The notes below the pieces were generated by a model. That model was not told where the DNA came from. It made no database searches and saw nothing but the letters and a program-made list of their open reading frames with translations. This document shows, one piece after another, positions 1 to 11,779 of a stretch of DNA of 64,000 nt (position 1 is the first letter of the stretch; each line of letters begins with the position of its first letter). The position numbers were made by a program, and so were the translations under genes. This stretch comes from Populus alba (Eukaryota > Streptophyta > Magnoliopsida > Malpighiales > Salicaceae): contig NC_133300.1 of NCBI RefSeq assembly GCF_005239225.2, forward strand, positions 4,059,875 through 4,123,874. Reading direction: 5' to 3'.

Positions 1-1
1 A

Positions 2-1302
2 GACAACCAAGGTTGGGTTGATAAATTAGAAGGTTTACCCAATAGCGATTTTAAATGGAGAGCCCCATGGGTAACAACAGTAAAGGTCCTAATGAGTTGT
101 GGACAAAGGCGTTGGGTACCATTGGTGGGGATTACGGGTTATGTGAGTTATGCTCCGGCTTTAGTGGTAAGACAACTTGGGGGCATGCAGTTTGTTCCCA
201 GGACTATGGGAATTGCTCAATTCTTTGGTCTGTTCAAAGATCCCATGGCAGAAGAAGTTTTGGAGATCATCAAGCAAGATTGGAAGCATCTCGTGTTGGT
301 GGAGATAGAAGGTTTGAGAGATCCAAGTGTGAGCGAACGATACGTAAAATGGAGAGCCTCAGCTGCTTCAGCCATGCCTTGCGTAGAAGCAAAATCTCCG
401 CAAGCTGTAGAGGAGCCTATTAAGAGAAAAAGGGTTAATATTGAAGATGATTCAGCTGCTCCAGCCATGCCTCGTGTAGAAGTCAGATCTCCTCAAACTG
501 TAGAGGAACCTATTAAGAGAAAGAGGGTTAACAATGAAGAAGACTTGAGAAGGCAAGTGGAGAAACTACGAATAGAATTGAGCAAGAGCAGAAAAGACAA
601 AGCGATGTTGGAAGAAATGATGCTAGAACAGGATAAAATGAGAACATTTCTAGATGAGCAAATACAGTCTAGAGACATGAAAATAACAAAGCTTGAGTCA
701 AAACTGGGTGAGGAGAAGATTGCTAGGGAAAGAAGTGAGAAGGAGCTAAAAGGGGTGAACTTGAAGCAATGGAGATGGACTTTAGCGATTGCCAAGAAAG
801 TGCAGAATATTACCAAGAGAAATTTGTGCAAGTGCAATTCGAACTAATGGATAGGATTGGGAAGTACGAGGATTTGAATAAGAGATATATGGAGTTGGAA
901 AACGAAAGGGGAGGTTTCGAGGATGTTAAAGCAGAGTTGGTGGTGAAGAAGAATGAGATAAAAGTTATGAGGATAAAGCTTGACAAAGAACGCGAAAAGG
1001 TGAAGTATTTAGACGAGAAGCTAGTAGCAATGGAAAAGCACAAGGATCAAATCGACGCCAACAACACGGCTTTGAACAGAACCAACATGTTGCTCATAGA
1101 AAAAATGACCAAAATAGATGAGCAAATGGACGAAGCTGCCGCACACTCTCGAATTATTAGAATCAATACACATCATGTGGGAGGAGACATCATTCGCTAT
1201 CGCCGAAGCCTAGCTGAAACCGATGCCTTTCTAGGGAAGATTGAGAACCGCGGTTTTGCTTTCTTACCGTTGGCTAAAGAGTTTAGGGAGGAGAGGGATT
1301 AG
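2..1302 (+). pseudogene. Tat/Ogre extra ORF (DUF7745-like), frameshifted, 5' end off window
   Basis: The frame is open from base 2, so the start lies left of the window. The first ~75 residues (motifs VPLVGITGYVSYAPALV and RQLGG, then FVPRT) look like the C-terminal part of a plant DUF7745/mobile-domain-like protein. That family is often found as the extra ORF upstream of gag in Tat-lineage elements; this is from memory of the family. The rest is a charged Lys/Glu-rich coiled coil. A duplicated stretch near residues 92-110 and 126-145 (SAAPAMPRVE and EEPIKRKRVN) is visible. Near base 765-770 the frame shifts: coding character leaves frame 2 and resumes in frame 1 (DFSDCQESAEYYQEKF onward), stopping at 1300-1302. 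The protein has no proven function. The frameshift makes this copy defective unless it is a sequencing error. Confidence 0.72.
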
Positions 1303-1621
1303 CAATATTGTATTTCTTTTATTTCTAATGTATTTTTATCCAAGCGTTAATGAAAAGGGCGTTGACCCACCTTCTTATGCAAAATCTGTCTCTTGGTGAA
1401 CATGATTCAAGCAAACGACTCGAAAGGCAGAACTCCTATCAAAGCAATGTGACAAGAGAATGCTTATAATAAGATGGTTGTTTTTTTTCGTTCACAATCA
1501 TACATCACAATCATGCATCCATCACCATCATACATTTTTCTCATACATCTATGCATGCATCTGCAGATCGTGAAACATAGGTCCCACATCCAGAATACAC
1601 CAAACCCGGTCTAGATCAAGA
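1303..1621 (+). other. Non-coding spacer between extra ORF and gag
   Basis: This stretch has no ORF. It holds a run of CATACATC/CATGCATC-like short repeats (about 1497-1562) directly upstream of the gag start. A similar CATACATTTATCATGCATG stretch precedes the gag relic at 13679, which links the two internal regions. Confidence 0.5.
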
Positions 1622-2776
1622 ATGGAAAACGAAGAAAGAGCTCAGTTAGAGTCACACTACCAGACCGAGTTGGAATCTGTGAAAAATGAAGTTTCTCGGC
1701 TAACCAATCTGCTTGAGCAACTTTTAAGAGCCAAGAACGGGGAGGGAACATCCACCCAACCACCTATAGGAGCACCGTTAGTCCATGTCCCGGGGTTATC
1801 TCAGAACTTGGGGGCAGATTCAGTGACGGGGCAGCACTTTGCACCTGCTATTCCCATTCAGCCCCCTCAAGCTCATATCACTGTAGATTTAACAGCCGAG
1901 GGGCCTTCCGATAATAGGTCCACTGGTTTTGTGAATGATGACAAGATATCAGCATTAGAAGAAAGGTTAAGAGCACTCGAGGGAAATGATTGGTTTGACC
2001 CCATGCGAGCGTCGGAAATATGCTTGGTACCTAACCTCACGGTACCAAAAGATTTTAGGATACCAGAGTTTATAAGGTACACTGGGTTGGAATGCCCAAA
2101 CACTCACCTTCGATCTTATTGCAATAAGATGGCTGAAGTGATTCACGACGATAAGTTAATGATCTACTTTTTCCAAGACAGTCTATCGGGATCTGCGCTA
2201 AGTTGGTACATGAGGCTGGATAATGTCAAGATTAAGAAATGGAAGGACTTAGTAGAGGCTTTCCTAAGGCAATACAAGTTCAATTTGGAAATTTCTCCAG
2301 ATCGAACGAGCCTCATGTCAATGGAAAAGAGAAGCCAAGAGTCAGTGAGGGCTTATGCGCAAAGATGGAGGGACGAGGCCACGCACGTGCAGCCCCCTTT
2401 GATAGAAACGGAGATGGTGACTTTGTTCGCCAATACATTCAAGGCACCTTACTATGAGCATTTAATGGGTAGCTCATCTCAACATTTCTATGATGTTGTA
2501 CGTGTGACGGAAAGGATAGAGCAAGGAATTAAAGCAGGGCGCATAGCGGAGCCTTTAGAGAAGAAAGGTTTTATGGGAAGGAAAAGAGAAGGGGACGTTA
2601 ACAATTTGGAAGGCGGGTACAAAGGCAAAAAAGTAAATTTCCACAGCCCACAAGCACCTACCTCTCAATTCCCACGCGTAAACTTTAACCAATCTTTTTC
2701 ACCTAACCGAACAAATAACCAACCAAACTACCAAAATCACTACCAAAGACCCCACTCAGGATACACTTCAGAATAA
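1622..2776 (+). pseudogene. gag: Ty3 gag, N-terminal part, ends at in-frame TAA
   Basis: The ORF encodes 384 residues. An N-terminal coiled coil (MENEERAQLESHYQTELESV) precedes a retrotransposon gag (capsid-like) domain at about residues 170-300, with the typical LSGSALSWYMRL and WKDLVEAFLRQY stretches and a VRAYAQRWRDEA segment. Such domains form the virus-like particle that packages element RNA. The tail is Asn/Gln/Pro-rich. The TAA at 2774-2776 is in the same frame as the following ORF, which continues without an indel, so this is a single nonsense change or a natural stop rather than a gene boundary. Tat elements usually encode gag and protease in one frame, so I read it as a lesion. Confidence 0.88.
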
Positions 2777-4924
2777 CTGTCGTCGTTACCCATGCCTTTG
2801 AAGGACATGTATGCCAAACTTTTGAGCATTGGACAAGTAGCTCCTATCCCTACACTACCACTACAACCACCATTCCCAATTTGGTACAAGCCCGATTTGA
2901 CTTGCGAGTACCATGGGGGTAATCCCGGGCATGGGATTGAAACCTGCTATGCATTCAAGAAGAGGTTATTGGAGCTTATTAAGTTGGGTTGGGTATCCTT
3001 CGAAGACAAGCCCAATGTTAATTCAAACCCATTGCCTAAACATGCTCCAAATAGTGGTGGAATAGGCATGATCGAAGTGGGAAATCAAGGCAAGGTGTTG
3101 AAGGTGCCGAAGAAAAGGTTGTACGACATGTTAGTACAATCAGGATTTCTAGAGGCAAAGGTGGTAAGGCAATTGGAGAGAGATGACTACTGTGAGTTTC
3201 ACGGAAGAGATGGACATCACATTGAGGATTGCGCCGAGTTTTGCGAAAAGATCGCAAAAATGTTGAAGATGGGACAATTGAGGATTGAACCCATGGAGAG
3301 CAAGTGTGAGGTGAGCATGATGGAAGGTGAAGATGAGATGGTAGGAGTTTGCAGGGTCCAACAGACTGCTAATGGGCCCCCAAGGCTTATCTTGATTAAA
3401 CCGTCTTGCACAAAAGAGAATCACAATGCCATGCCGTATAATTATGGGTATGCATCTAACATTCGAGCGCCTCTTCCTTTGTTCCAGACAGAGATAGGTG
3501 GTTTGACCAGGAGTGGTCGTTGCTTTACGCCTGAAGAATGGAGGAAGGAAAAGGGTAAAGAAGTGGTCGATCTGGACAAAGCACCAGAAGTTAATAAGCC
3601 GGTAACAGAAGAGGAGTCGAATGAGTTTTTAAAGTTGATCAAGCATAGCGAATATTGCATAGTGGATCAACTAAAAAAGACTCCAGCTCGGATCTCCCTT
3701 ATGTCTCTGATACTCAGCTCTGAGCCGCATCGAAATGCCTTGCAAAAGGTATTGAATGAGGCATATGTACCCCAGGACATTGAGCACAAAACCATGGAGC
3801 ATTTAGTGGGGAGGATCCATGCAACTAATTACCTCTACTTCACGGCTGATGAGCTTGATGCTGAAGGTACCGGACACAACAAGCCTTTATACATTACTGT
3901 TAGGTGCAAAGACTGCCTCATAGGGAAGGTGCTCATCGATAATGGCTCGTCCCTCAACGTGTTGCCAAAGCACATTCTGGAGGAAATGTCAATTGATGAA
4001 TCCCATATGAAGCCAAGTACTATGATAGCCAGAGCATATGATGGCTCACCTAGGCCAATACTTGGGACTTTAGAAGTGGAGCTATATGTGGGACCACAAA
4101 TGTTCCTAGTGACACTTCAGGTTATGGATATCCACCCTTCCTATAGCATGTTGTTGGGAAGACCTTGGATCCACGCAGCGGGGGCAGTAGCTTCATCATT
4201 GCACCAATGTTTGAAGTACATCATGAATGGGATGTTAGTAACCGTCAAGGCTGAGGAGGCAATATCCATGATAAAGAATGTGGTTGTGCCTTTCATCGAA
4301 GCGGAGGATTGCAAGGATAACAATATCCATGCTTTTGAGATCGTGAACACCGACTGGGTGCCGGAGAACACCGTGCTAAGAAGGCCAAGAATCTCAGAAG
4401 CAACAAGGATGGCAAGTCTATGTTTCTTGAACCGTGGGGTCCCACGTCGATATAACCTCGCTTGCGGAATACCAGAAGGGGCTAATCCGACAAGGAAGAG
4501 AAAAGTTGATCAAAGATTTGGGCTAGGATATCAACTTAACCAGGAGGATTATCGTTGGGCTGCTGATCGGAGAAGGACAAGAAGGATGGCTAGAATTAAA
4601 GGAAGAGATCTTGAAGAAGAACAGCTGGAAATCCCTCCCCTTAGCGTATCATTCCCAAAAGTTGCATACATAGTGCAACATGATAAGGGAGCTGAAAGCC
4701 TGGGTCTAGAGCTGGCAAGTATGAGCATAAACACCTTGGAGGGAAAGGAGAAGGAAAAAGGTGTCGCGAAAGCAATGGCGGGAAAAGAAGATGAAGTGCT
4801 GCCACAACTGACGATCCATACCCTAGAAGAAGTCTCCGCCAAGACCTTTGTGCGCAAGTTGGCTCAAGGCGAAAAGTTCCAGAATTGGGTGACCCAAGAA
4901 GCTCCAGTGGTTTTCAAAATGTAA
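2777..4924 (+). pseudogene. pro: Ty3 gag C-terminus and aspartic protease
   Basis: This continues the gag frame after the 2774 stop; the first ATG is at 2792. Two Cys/His clusters (CEYHGG near 2902; CEFHGRDGHHIEDC near 3190) resemble gag zinc knuckles. The retropepsin-like protease has its active-site signature as IDNGSSLNVLP near 3935-3967, followed by the flap region and LLGRPWIHAAGA near 4150. Protease cleaves the polyprotein. DNG replaces the more common DSG/DTG, though Asp-Asn-Gly is seen in plant Tat elements as I recall them. Unspliced, the frame ends at TAA 4922-4924. The last codon overlaps a good 5' splice site at 4921, so the natural continuation may be by splicing into pol. Confidence 0.85.
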
Positions 4925-5131
4925 ACCAACTTTGTTTGCCTTAAAATGTTTTTGTCATTGCTTATGTTTGCTTTTATTTTCTCTAGTCGACAATCGAGGC
5001 TCATGATGTCAGCTAGATTCTATGTTTGTCATGAAGCCTACCTTTTCCTTTGAATGAATATGAGATCATGCACTTTTTTTCAAAAATTGTTTCTTATATA
5101 TGCATTTACACCAAGCACTTCCCGCTTTCAG
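4921..5131 (+). other. Ogre-type intron between protease and RT (211 bp)
   Basis: The stretch begins GTAAAC at 4921 and ends CGCTTTCAG at 5131 after a T-rich tract. Removing it joins the second base of the protease frame's last codon to the G at 5132. This leads directly into the frame (positions divisible by 3) used by RT. A spliced intron at exactly this place is a known hallmark of Ogre elements. Splicing itself is inferred. Confidence 0.7.
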
Positions 5132-8100
5132 GAATCCTGAAAGCGGATCTCCTACAACATCACATACATCTAACATCAAGAATAAATGGCCAAACTTGAA
5201 CGAGCATGTAATATCTATGGAAGAAGAAGAGTGGGATGAAAGCAATATCAGTGAATTCACCAAGCTAGTAGAACAATAGGAACAGACTTGGAAGGCTGCC
5301 GCCGAGGAACTCGTAACCATCAATGTGGGCAATGGTCAACTCAAGAAAGAATTGAAAATAGGTACCCTAATTACTTCTGAACAAAGGATGAAAATGATCA
5401 CCCTACTACATGAATATTCAGATGTCTTTGCTTGGTCCTATGAAGATATGCCCGGTTTGGATACAAGCATTGTAGAACACAAGATACCGTTGGAAGAAGG
5501 TTATAAGCCAGTCAAGCAGAAACTGAGGAGGGCCCACCCGGACGTCTGGATCAAGGTCAAGGCAGAACTCGAAAAGCAATGGGATGCTAGTTTTTTAGAA
5601 GTAGTTAGATATCCACAATGGGTATCTAACATTGTTGTGGTGCCTAAGAAAGAAGGGAAGATTAGAGTTTGTGTGGATTTTCGGAATTTGAATAGAGCTA
5701 GCCCTAAGGATGATTTTCCTCTACCACACATAGATGTTTTAGTGGATAATGCGGCCCGAAGTTCCACTTATTCCTTTATGGACGGTTTTTCATGATACAA
5801 TCAAATAAAAATGGCTCCAGAGGATAAGGCGAAAACAACTTTTGTCACACCTTGGGGGACCTACTGCTACAAGGTCATGCCATTTGGGTTAAAGAACGCA
5901 GGTGCAACATATCAAAGAGCAATGGTGACTCTATTCCACGACATGATGCACAAAGAAATTGAGGTGTATGTAGATGATATGATTGCCAAGTCTAAAAGGG
6001 GACAGGATCATGTGGAAGTTTTGAGGAAGTTATTCGAGAGGTTGAGGAAGTATGAACTAAGGCTTAATCCTGCAAAATGTTCATTCGGAGTTAAATCGGG
6101 CAAGCTGTTGGGATTTGTGGTAAGCGATAGAGGTATAGAGGTGGATCCAGATAAAGTGAGGGCCATTCAAGCTATGTCATCCCCTAAGACGGAGAAAGAA
6201 GTAAGAGGATTCTTGGGAAGGTTGAATTACATTGCTCGATTTATAGCTCAGCTAACAACAACATGCGAGCCTATATTCCGACTGCTAAGGAAAAAGAATC
6301 ATGGAACCTGGAATGAGGAGTGTGAGGAGGCATTCAATAAAATCAAGCATTATTTACAAAATCCACCTTTACTGGTGCCTCCTGTATCAGGGAAACCTCT
6401 AGTATTATATCTAACCGTAACTGAAGTAGCCATGGGATGTGTATTGGGTCAGCATGATGAAACCGGAAGGAAGGAAAGAGCTATTTATTACTTGAGTAAG
6501 AAATTCACTGAATGTGAGTCCAGATACACGGAGATAGAAAAACTTTGTTGTGCGTTGGTGTGGGCGGCAAAGAGGTTGCGACATTACATGTTATACTATA
6601 CCACTTGGTTGATTTCAAAATTGGATCCCCTGAGGTATATTTGTAACAAGCCTTTTCTCTCAAGTCGAATTGCGAGGTGGCAGGTTTTATTAGCAGAATA
6701 TGACATAGTGTACATGACAAGGAAAGCCGTAAAAGGGAGTGCAATCGCAGACCATCTGGCCGATAATGCTATTGAAGATTACGAACCTTTGGATTTTGAT
6801 TTCCCTGATGAAGATATATTGTCAATAGAAAAGGAAGAAGAGAAGACAGATTGGTGGACCATGTTTTTTGACGGGGCAGTAAATGTATATGGTAACGGGG
6901 TAGGGGCGGTAATAATCTCTACTAATAAGAAACAATACCTAGTTTCGGTCAAACTACATTTCGAGTGCACCAACAATACAGCTGAGTATGAAGCTTGTAT
7001 ACTCGGTTTAGAAGCGGCATTGGAGTTAAAGATAAAGAAGATAGATGTATATGGGGATTCAATGTTGATCATCTGCCAGGTCAAAGGGGAATGGCAAACC
7101 AAAGAAGAAAAGTTGAGGCCGTACCAGGAATACCTGTCCATGCTAGCAAAGGAATTTGAAGAAATTAGATTCACCCATCTGGGAAGGGAGGGGAACCATT
7201 TTGCGGATGCTTTGGCTACACTAGCTGCTATGACTACCATTGACCTCAAGTGCAAGGTACAACCGGTACACATTGATATTAGAAACGATCCAGCGCACTG
7301 TTGTTTAGTTGAAGGAGAGATGGACGGACAACCGTGGTATTACGATATCAAGAATCTTGTGCAGAATCAGGAATATCCGGTGGGAGCTTCTAAAACGGAT
7401 AAGAAAACCTTGAGAAGGTTGGCTATAGGCTTCTATTTAGATGGAGAGATTTTGTATAAAAGATCATTTGATGGAACCCTGTTAAGGTGTTTGGATGAGG
7501 CAGATGCTAGAAAGGCATTAAGAGAGGTCCATGAGGGGATTTGCTCAACCCATGCTAGCGGGCATATGATGGCAAGGAAAATCCAAAGGGCTGGTTATTT
7601 TTGGATGACACTAGAAAAAGATTGTATCGACTATGTCAGAAAATGTCACAAATGTCAAATTTACAGTGACAAGGTCAATATGCCACCAGCTCCTCTGTTT
7701 AACTTAACATCTCCATGGCCCTTCGCAATGTGGGGAATTGATGTGATTGGACCTGTAAACCCAAAAGCGAGCAATGGTCATAGATTTATCCTCGTGACTA
7801 TTGACTACTTCACAAAATGGGTAGAAGCCGGGTCATTTGCTCATGTGACACAAAAAGTGGTGAAGAGATTTATTGAGAGAGATTTGATATGTCGGTATGG
7901 TCCACCAGAAAAGATTATAACTGATAATGCCCAGAATTTCAACGGCAAGATGATAATAGAGCTCTGCACTAAATGGAAAATCAAGCATTCCAATTCTTCG
8001 CCATATAGACCAAAGATGAATGGGGCGGTAGAAGCCGCTAACAAGAATGTCAAAAAGATTATTCAGAAGATGGTAGTCACCTATAAGGATTGGCATGAGA

Positions 8101-8582
8101 TGTTACCATTCGCCCTTCATGCATATCGCACCGCAGTTCGAACTTCGACAGGGACTACCCCATATTCTTTGGTGTACGGTATGGAGGCAGTGATGCCTTT
8201 GGAAGTGGAAATCCCGTCGTTAAGAGTGTTAATAGATTCTGAGTTAAAAGAGGCCGAGTGGGCCAGAGTGAGACACGAGCAACTGAACCTGATCAGTGAA
8301 ATGAGGATGGCCGCAATATGTCATCACCAACTTTACCAGAAACGAATGGCTAAGGCGTATGATAAGAAGGTTAGACCGCGGTTGTTTCAAGAAGGGGATC
8401 TAGTATTGAAGAAAATATTGTCATTACCCGGAGATGATCAAAGCAAATGGGCACCAAATTATGAGGGTCCTTATATAGTAACAAAGGCATTCTCAGGAGG
8501 AGCGTTGAAGTTAGCTAGAATGGATGGAGAAGACCTAGCTCGACCTGTGAATTCTGACTCTGTAAAAAGATATTACGCTTGA
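5132..8582 (+). pseudogene. pol: Ty3 pol: RT, RNase H, second RNase H, integrase; two in-frame stops
   Basis: One frame runs from 5132 to the TGA at 8580-8582, broken by TAG 5277-5279 and TGA 5793-5795. The second stop lies inside RT, just after SFMDGFS. RT motifs include VVPKKEGKIRVCVDFRNLN, MPFGLKNAGATYQR and the catalytic YVDD at 5967-5978. RNase H follows (IYYLSKKFTE, about 6485). A second RNase H sits at about 6850-7230 (FFDGAVNVYGNGVGAV, NNTAEYEA, GNHFADALA); this dual RNase H marks the Tat lineage. Integrase has an HHCC finger (7530-7660) and D,D35,E residues in DVIGP (7741), TDNAQNF (7921) and NGAVEAANK (8020). These enzymes copy element RNA and insert the DNA. Most motifs are intact, so decay is recent, but this copy cannot encode the full enzyme. 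Confidence 0.92.
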
Positions 8583-9238
8583 TGTAGTTCCCTGAATCAA
8601 TAAAGCAAAGTTTGGCCATTGATTTCTTTCTTTTTGTGCATTGATCTCACAACAATCATTTTTGTGCATCTCATCACTCATTTAAAAAGTTTAGCATCGA
8701 CTGAACGAATTTCTTCTCTAATATAAAAGCTCAAGCTAGGATCACACCCCTACACTGGGGGCAATACAAGATGTTTTATGAAAAGTTTTATGGAAGCCTA
8801 TAGATTTGAAAACCAAGCTAAAGCATTTGACAAAAGCATGACATAAAGGCAATAACAAATCTTACATTTTGAGAAAAGGACTACTGGAGGAAAGTCAAAT
8901 ACTTCTTCTCCAAGAATATGATAAGTAAAAAAGGCAACACGAGAGATGAATCCAACATACGACTTCAAAAGCAAGCTCATGTTACGAGGGAGTCTCATGA
9001 ACTAGAAAAGAGGATGGGGGCCTATGTTTCAAAACCAGGTACGAATGCATGCATTGCATCTAATCATAAAGTCATTGCATGTATGTTTTTATCGTTACAG
9101 GAGGAGATCTTAGTGCATTCCAACCAGTTTGTGGACGAGGAAAGAATCATTGAGTTGAGTCTAGAACAACAAGAAGAGAAGATAATATTTTTCAAATCCT
9201 GCCAACAGGAAGAACGACATCGATAACAATCGGTAAAA
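8583..9238 (+). other. 3' non-coding region after pol
   Basis: No conserved coding sequence is seen. It includes GGATCACACCCCTACACTGGGGGC (spanning about 8738-8762; G-rich core 8755-8761), which recurs with small changes at about 15985-16010 in the second unit. A 102-residue ORF at 8918-9226 shows no recognisable domain and reads into the repeat array. Confidence 0.5.
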
Positions 9239-10242
9239 GGGAATCGTCAGATGGGATTCCAAGTTGTTTGGTTAAAAGAGATCGCCAGAAGGGATCTCGT
9301 ATTTCGATGAAGGTCACCAGAAGGGACTTCATATTTCGGCTTTGAATAAAAGGAATCGCCAGATGGGATTCCAAGTTGTTTGAGATCGCCAGAAGGGATC
9401 TCATGTTTCACTATTTGGGGGTCGCCAGATGGGACCTCGTATTTCATATTGAATAAAAGGAATCACCAGATGGGATTCCAAGTTGATTGAGATCGCCAGA
9501 AGGGATCTCGTGTTTCGCTATTTGGAGGTCGCCAGATGGGACCTCGTATTTCATGTTGGTTAAAAGGAATCGCCAGATAGGATTCCAGGTTGTTTGAGAT
9601 CGCCAGAAGGGATCTCGCGTTTCACTATTATGGAGGTCGCCAGATGGGACCTCACACTTCATGTTGTTTAAAAGGAATCGCCAGATAGGATTCCAAGTTG
9701 TTTGAGATCGCCAGAAGGGATCTCGTGTTTCACTATTTGGGGGTCGCCAGATGGGACCTCGTATTTCATATTGAATAAAAGGAATCGCCAGATGGGATTC
9801 CAAGTTGATTGAGATCGCCAGAAGGGATCTCGTGTTTTGCTATTTGGAGGTCGCCAGATGGGACCTCGTATTTCATGTTGGTTAAAAGGAATCGCCAGAT
9901 GGGATTCCAGGTTGTTTGAGATCGCCAGAAGGGATCTCGCGTTTCACTATTATGGAGGTCACCAGATGGGACCTCACACTTCATGTTGTTTAAAAGGAAT
10001 CGCCAGATGGGATTCCAGGTTGTTTGAGATCGCCAGAAGGGATCTCGTGTTTCACTATTTTAGAGGTCGCCAGATGGGACCTCGTACTTCATGTTTGTTA
10101 ATAGGAATCGCTAGATGGGATTCCAAGTTGAGTAAAGGAGATCGCCAGAAGAGATCTCATATTTCAATATTTGTCAAAGGAGGTCGCTAGAAGGGACCTC
10201 ATATTTCATTTTCGTTAAAGGGAATTGCCAGATGGGATTCCG
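9239..10242 (+). repeat. Tandem hairpin array, 28 modules, ~107-bp higher-order unit
   Basis: By eye there are 28 modules spaced 30-40 bp, arranged in triplets of about 107-108 bp. Each has a 6-bp inverted repeat around a GCCAGATGG or GCCAGAAGG core. The three stem types are GGAATC/GATTCC, GAGATC/GATCTC and GAGGTC/GACCTC. The stretch from about 9411 recurs at 9733 (offset 322 bp, three units) with few changes, so the array grew recently. Minus-strand ORFs of up to 119 codons here are products of the repeat. 3'-UTR tandem repeats are known in Tat/Ogre elements; the alternating stem types are the notable part. Confidence 0.95.
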
Positions 10243-10375
10243 ATGGCCGAAGAGGATTGTTGTAAAGAAAGAGTTTCAGATCGATCAAGCTTCGACCAGA
10301 TCAGTTTCGGGAGTTTAGTTTGGATTATCTTTATAAAACTTACTGCGCAAAACCTTTGCTCCGTAAGCTCTATAA

Positions 10376-10387
10376 ATAGGGGGCATC
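10376..10387 (+). promoter_or_regulatory. Polypurine tract next to LTR A
   Basis: AATAGGGGGCATC lies immediately before the TGTTG start of LTR A, where plus-strand DNA synthesis would be primed. The equivalent at LTR B is TTGGGGCATC (21155-21164). Confidence 0.6.
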
Positions 10388-11405
10388 TGTTGTAACCCTT
10401 TTTTTTGGGTCCCCGCAAAAATTAAATAAATAGCCAAAGAAGGCTAGAAAAATAACAGGAGGCAGAAACGCTCAGAAAATGGTCAGAAAATTGGTCAAGG
10501 AGTATAAAAATACAAAGATTGGATTTTTGGCAGTATATTCTTGAAGGATGAGGGCCAGGTTTAGAAAGGAATTTTGAATTTTTGAGGAGAAAAGCCCAAA
10601 TTTGGATGTTTATGGACTTAATTGAATTTTTAATTGGATTTATAGGGGATTTGATTGCAAGAAAAATTGATTTTTAAGTCAATTTGGGCTTTAAATAAAA
10701 TAAATTTAAGTTCTGGGGCCAAATTATATTTTTTAGGATTTTATTAAGTCAAATCAGGGGCTCAATTGCATAAATATTGAAGTTTAATGGCCAATTAGAG
10801 GTTTAATTGTTGAAAATCCGAAACCAGGGACCAATTTGAAAAAGGCACAAAGATAGGGGGCTGTTTGGAATTGATTGAGGGGTCTAATTGAAGAAATTGG
10901 AAGTTTATTGATAAATTGAGGGCTAAATTGCATAAATTAGAGGCCAAGGACTAAAGTGGAAAAGGCAGCCAACTAGGCGAACGAGACCGAAATTAGCAGG
11001 GACGCAATTGAAAGGAACAAAAATAATTGGGGGACTGATGTGAACGTTGGCGCGTTTCTGGCGCCACATTTGAATGAAACGACGCGTTTTCTCCAAAACG
11101 ACGCCGTTTCATGCGTTTAAAAAAAAAAAAAAGAATAGAGACCAAACGGTGCCGTTTTGAACGGCACTGTTTCTCTTCTTCTTCCCCCACGCAAGCGTAG
11201 CAGAGAAGAGGAAAACCGGGGTTTTTGTCCCCGCCTCTCTCCTCACGTGCCATGGCCCGACGCTCCACACCTTGGGACCCCCGAAACCGAAGCCACTGGC
11301 CGACCACCCGCCGCGCCACCGAAACCGAGAGAAGCACCTCGGCAGCGACGCCTGCCGCCCGACCGACCAGCACGCCTCGTTCCCCCATGCATGCCCCGAT
11401 ATGCC

Positions 11406-11413
11406 TATAAATA
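11406..11413 (+). promoter_or_regulatory. TATA box of LTR A
   Basis: TATAAATA sits after a GC-rich stretch and before a purine-rich region; it is the likely element promoter. Transcription would start about 30 bp downstream. Confidence 0.6.
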
Positions 11414-11779
11414 GAGAAGAAGCAGAGTGAGAAGAAGGAGGAGGAGACGAACGAAAAAGGGACCCGAAAAAGGAAAAAAAACCGAGACAGTGAGAGAGAG
11501 AGAGACCGAAGGAGAGAGAAACCACAGAACTTAAGAAACAGCGACCGAAAACCAGAGTGGAGAAGCTTGGGATAGTTTGAAACCGAGAGGGGACTCAAGA
11601 GGTTGAAACAGGAGCAAGCGAACCGAAGGTGTGGTTTCGGTCCACTTTGAAACCACGTGAGCCAAGCCGCTGCCACCGCCTCCACCGCAGCCCCCGCCAG
11701 CAAGCCGCCGCCTCCGCTGCGCCAAGTACACTATCCTTACCCCGTGTATTCTTTTCTGTTGAAGGCTGGCATAGGTTGG

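Noticed and set aside
9247..9984. Minus-strand ORFs rich in PSGDL and IWRF motifs
   Set aside because: They are translations of the tandem hairpin array; periodicity comes from the DNA repeat and there is no gene context.
9239..10242. CRISPR array
   Set aside because: Repeats and spacers are both repetitive, the units are 107 bp, and the setting is a plant retrotransposon 3' region with no cas genes.
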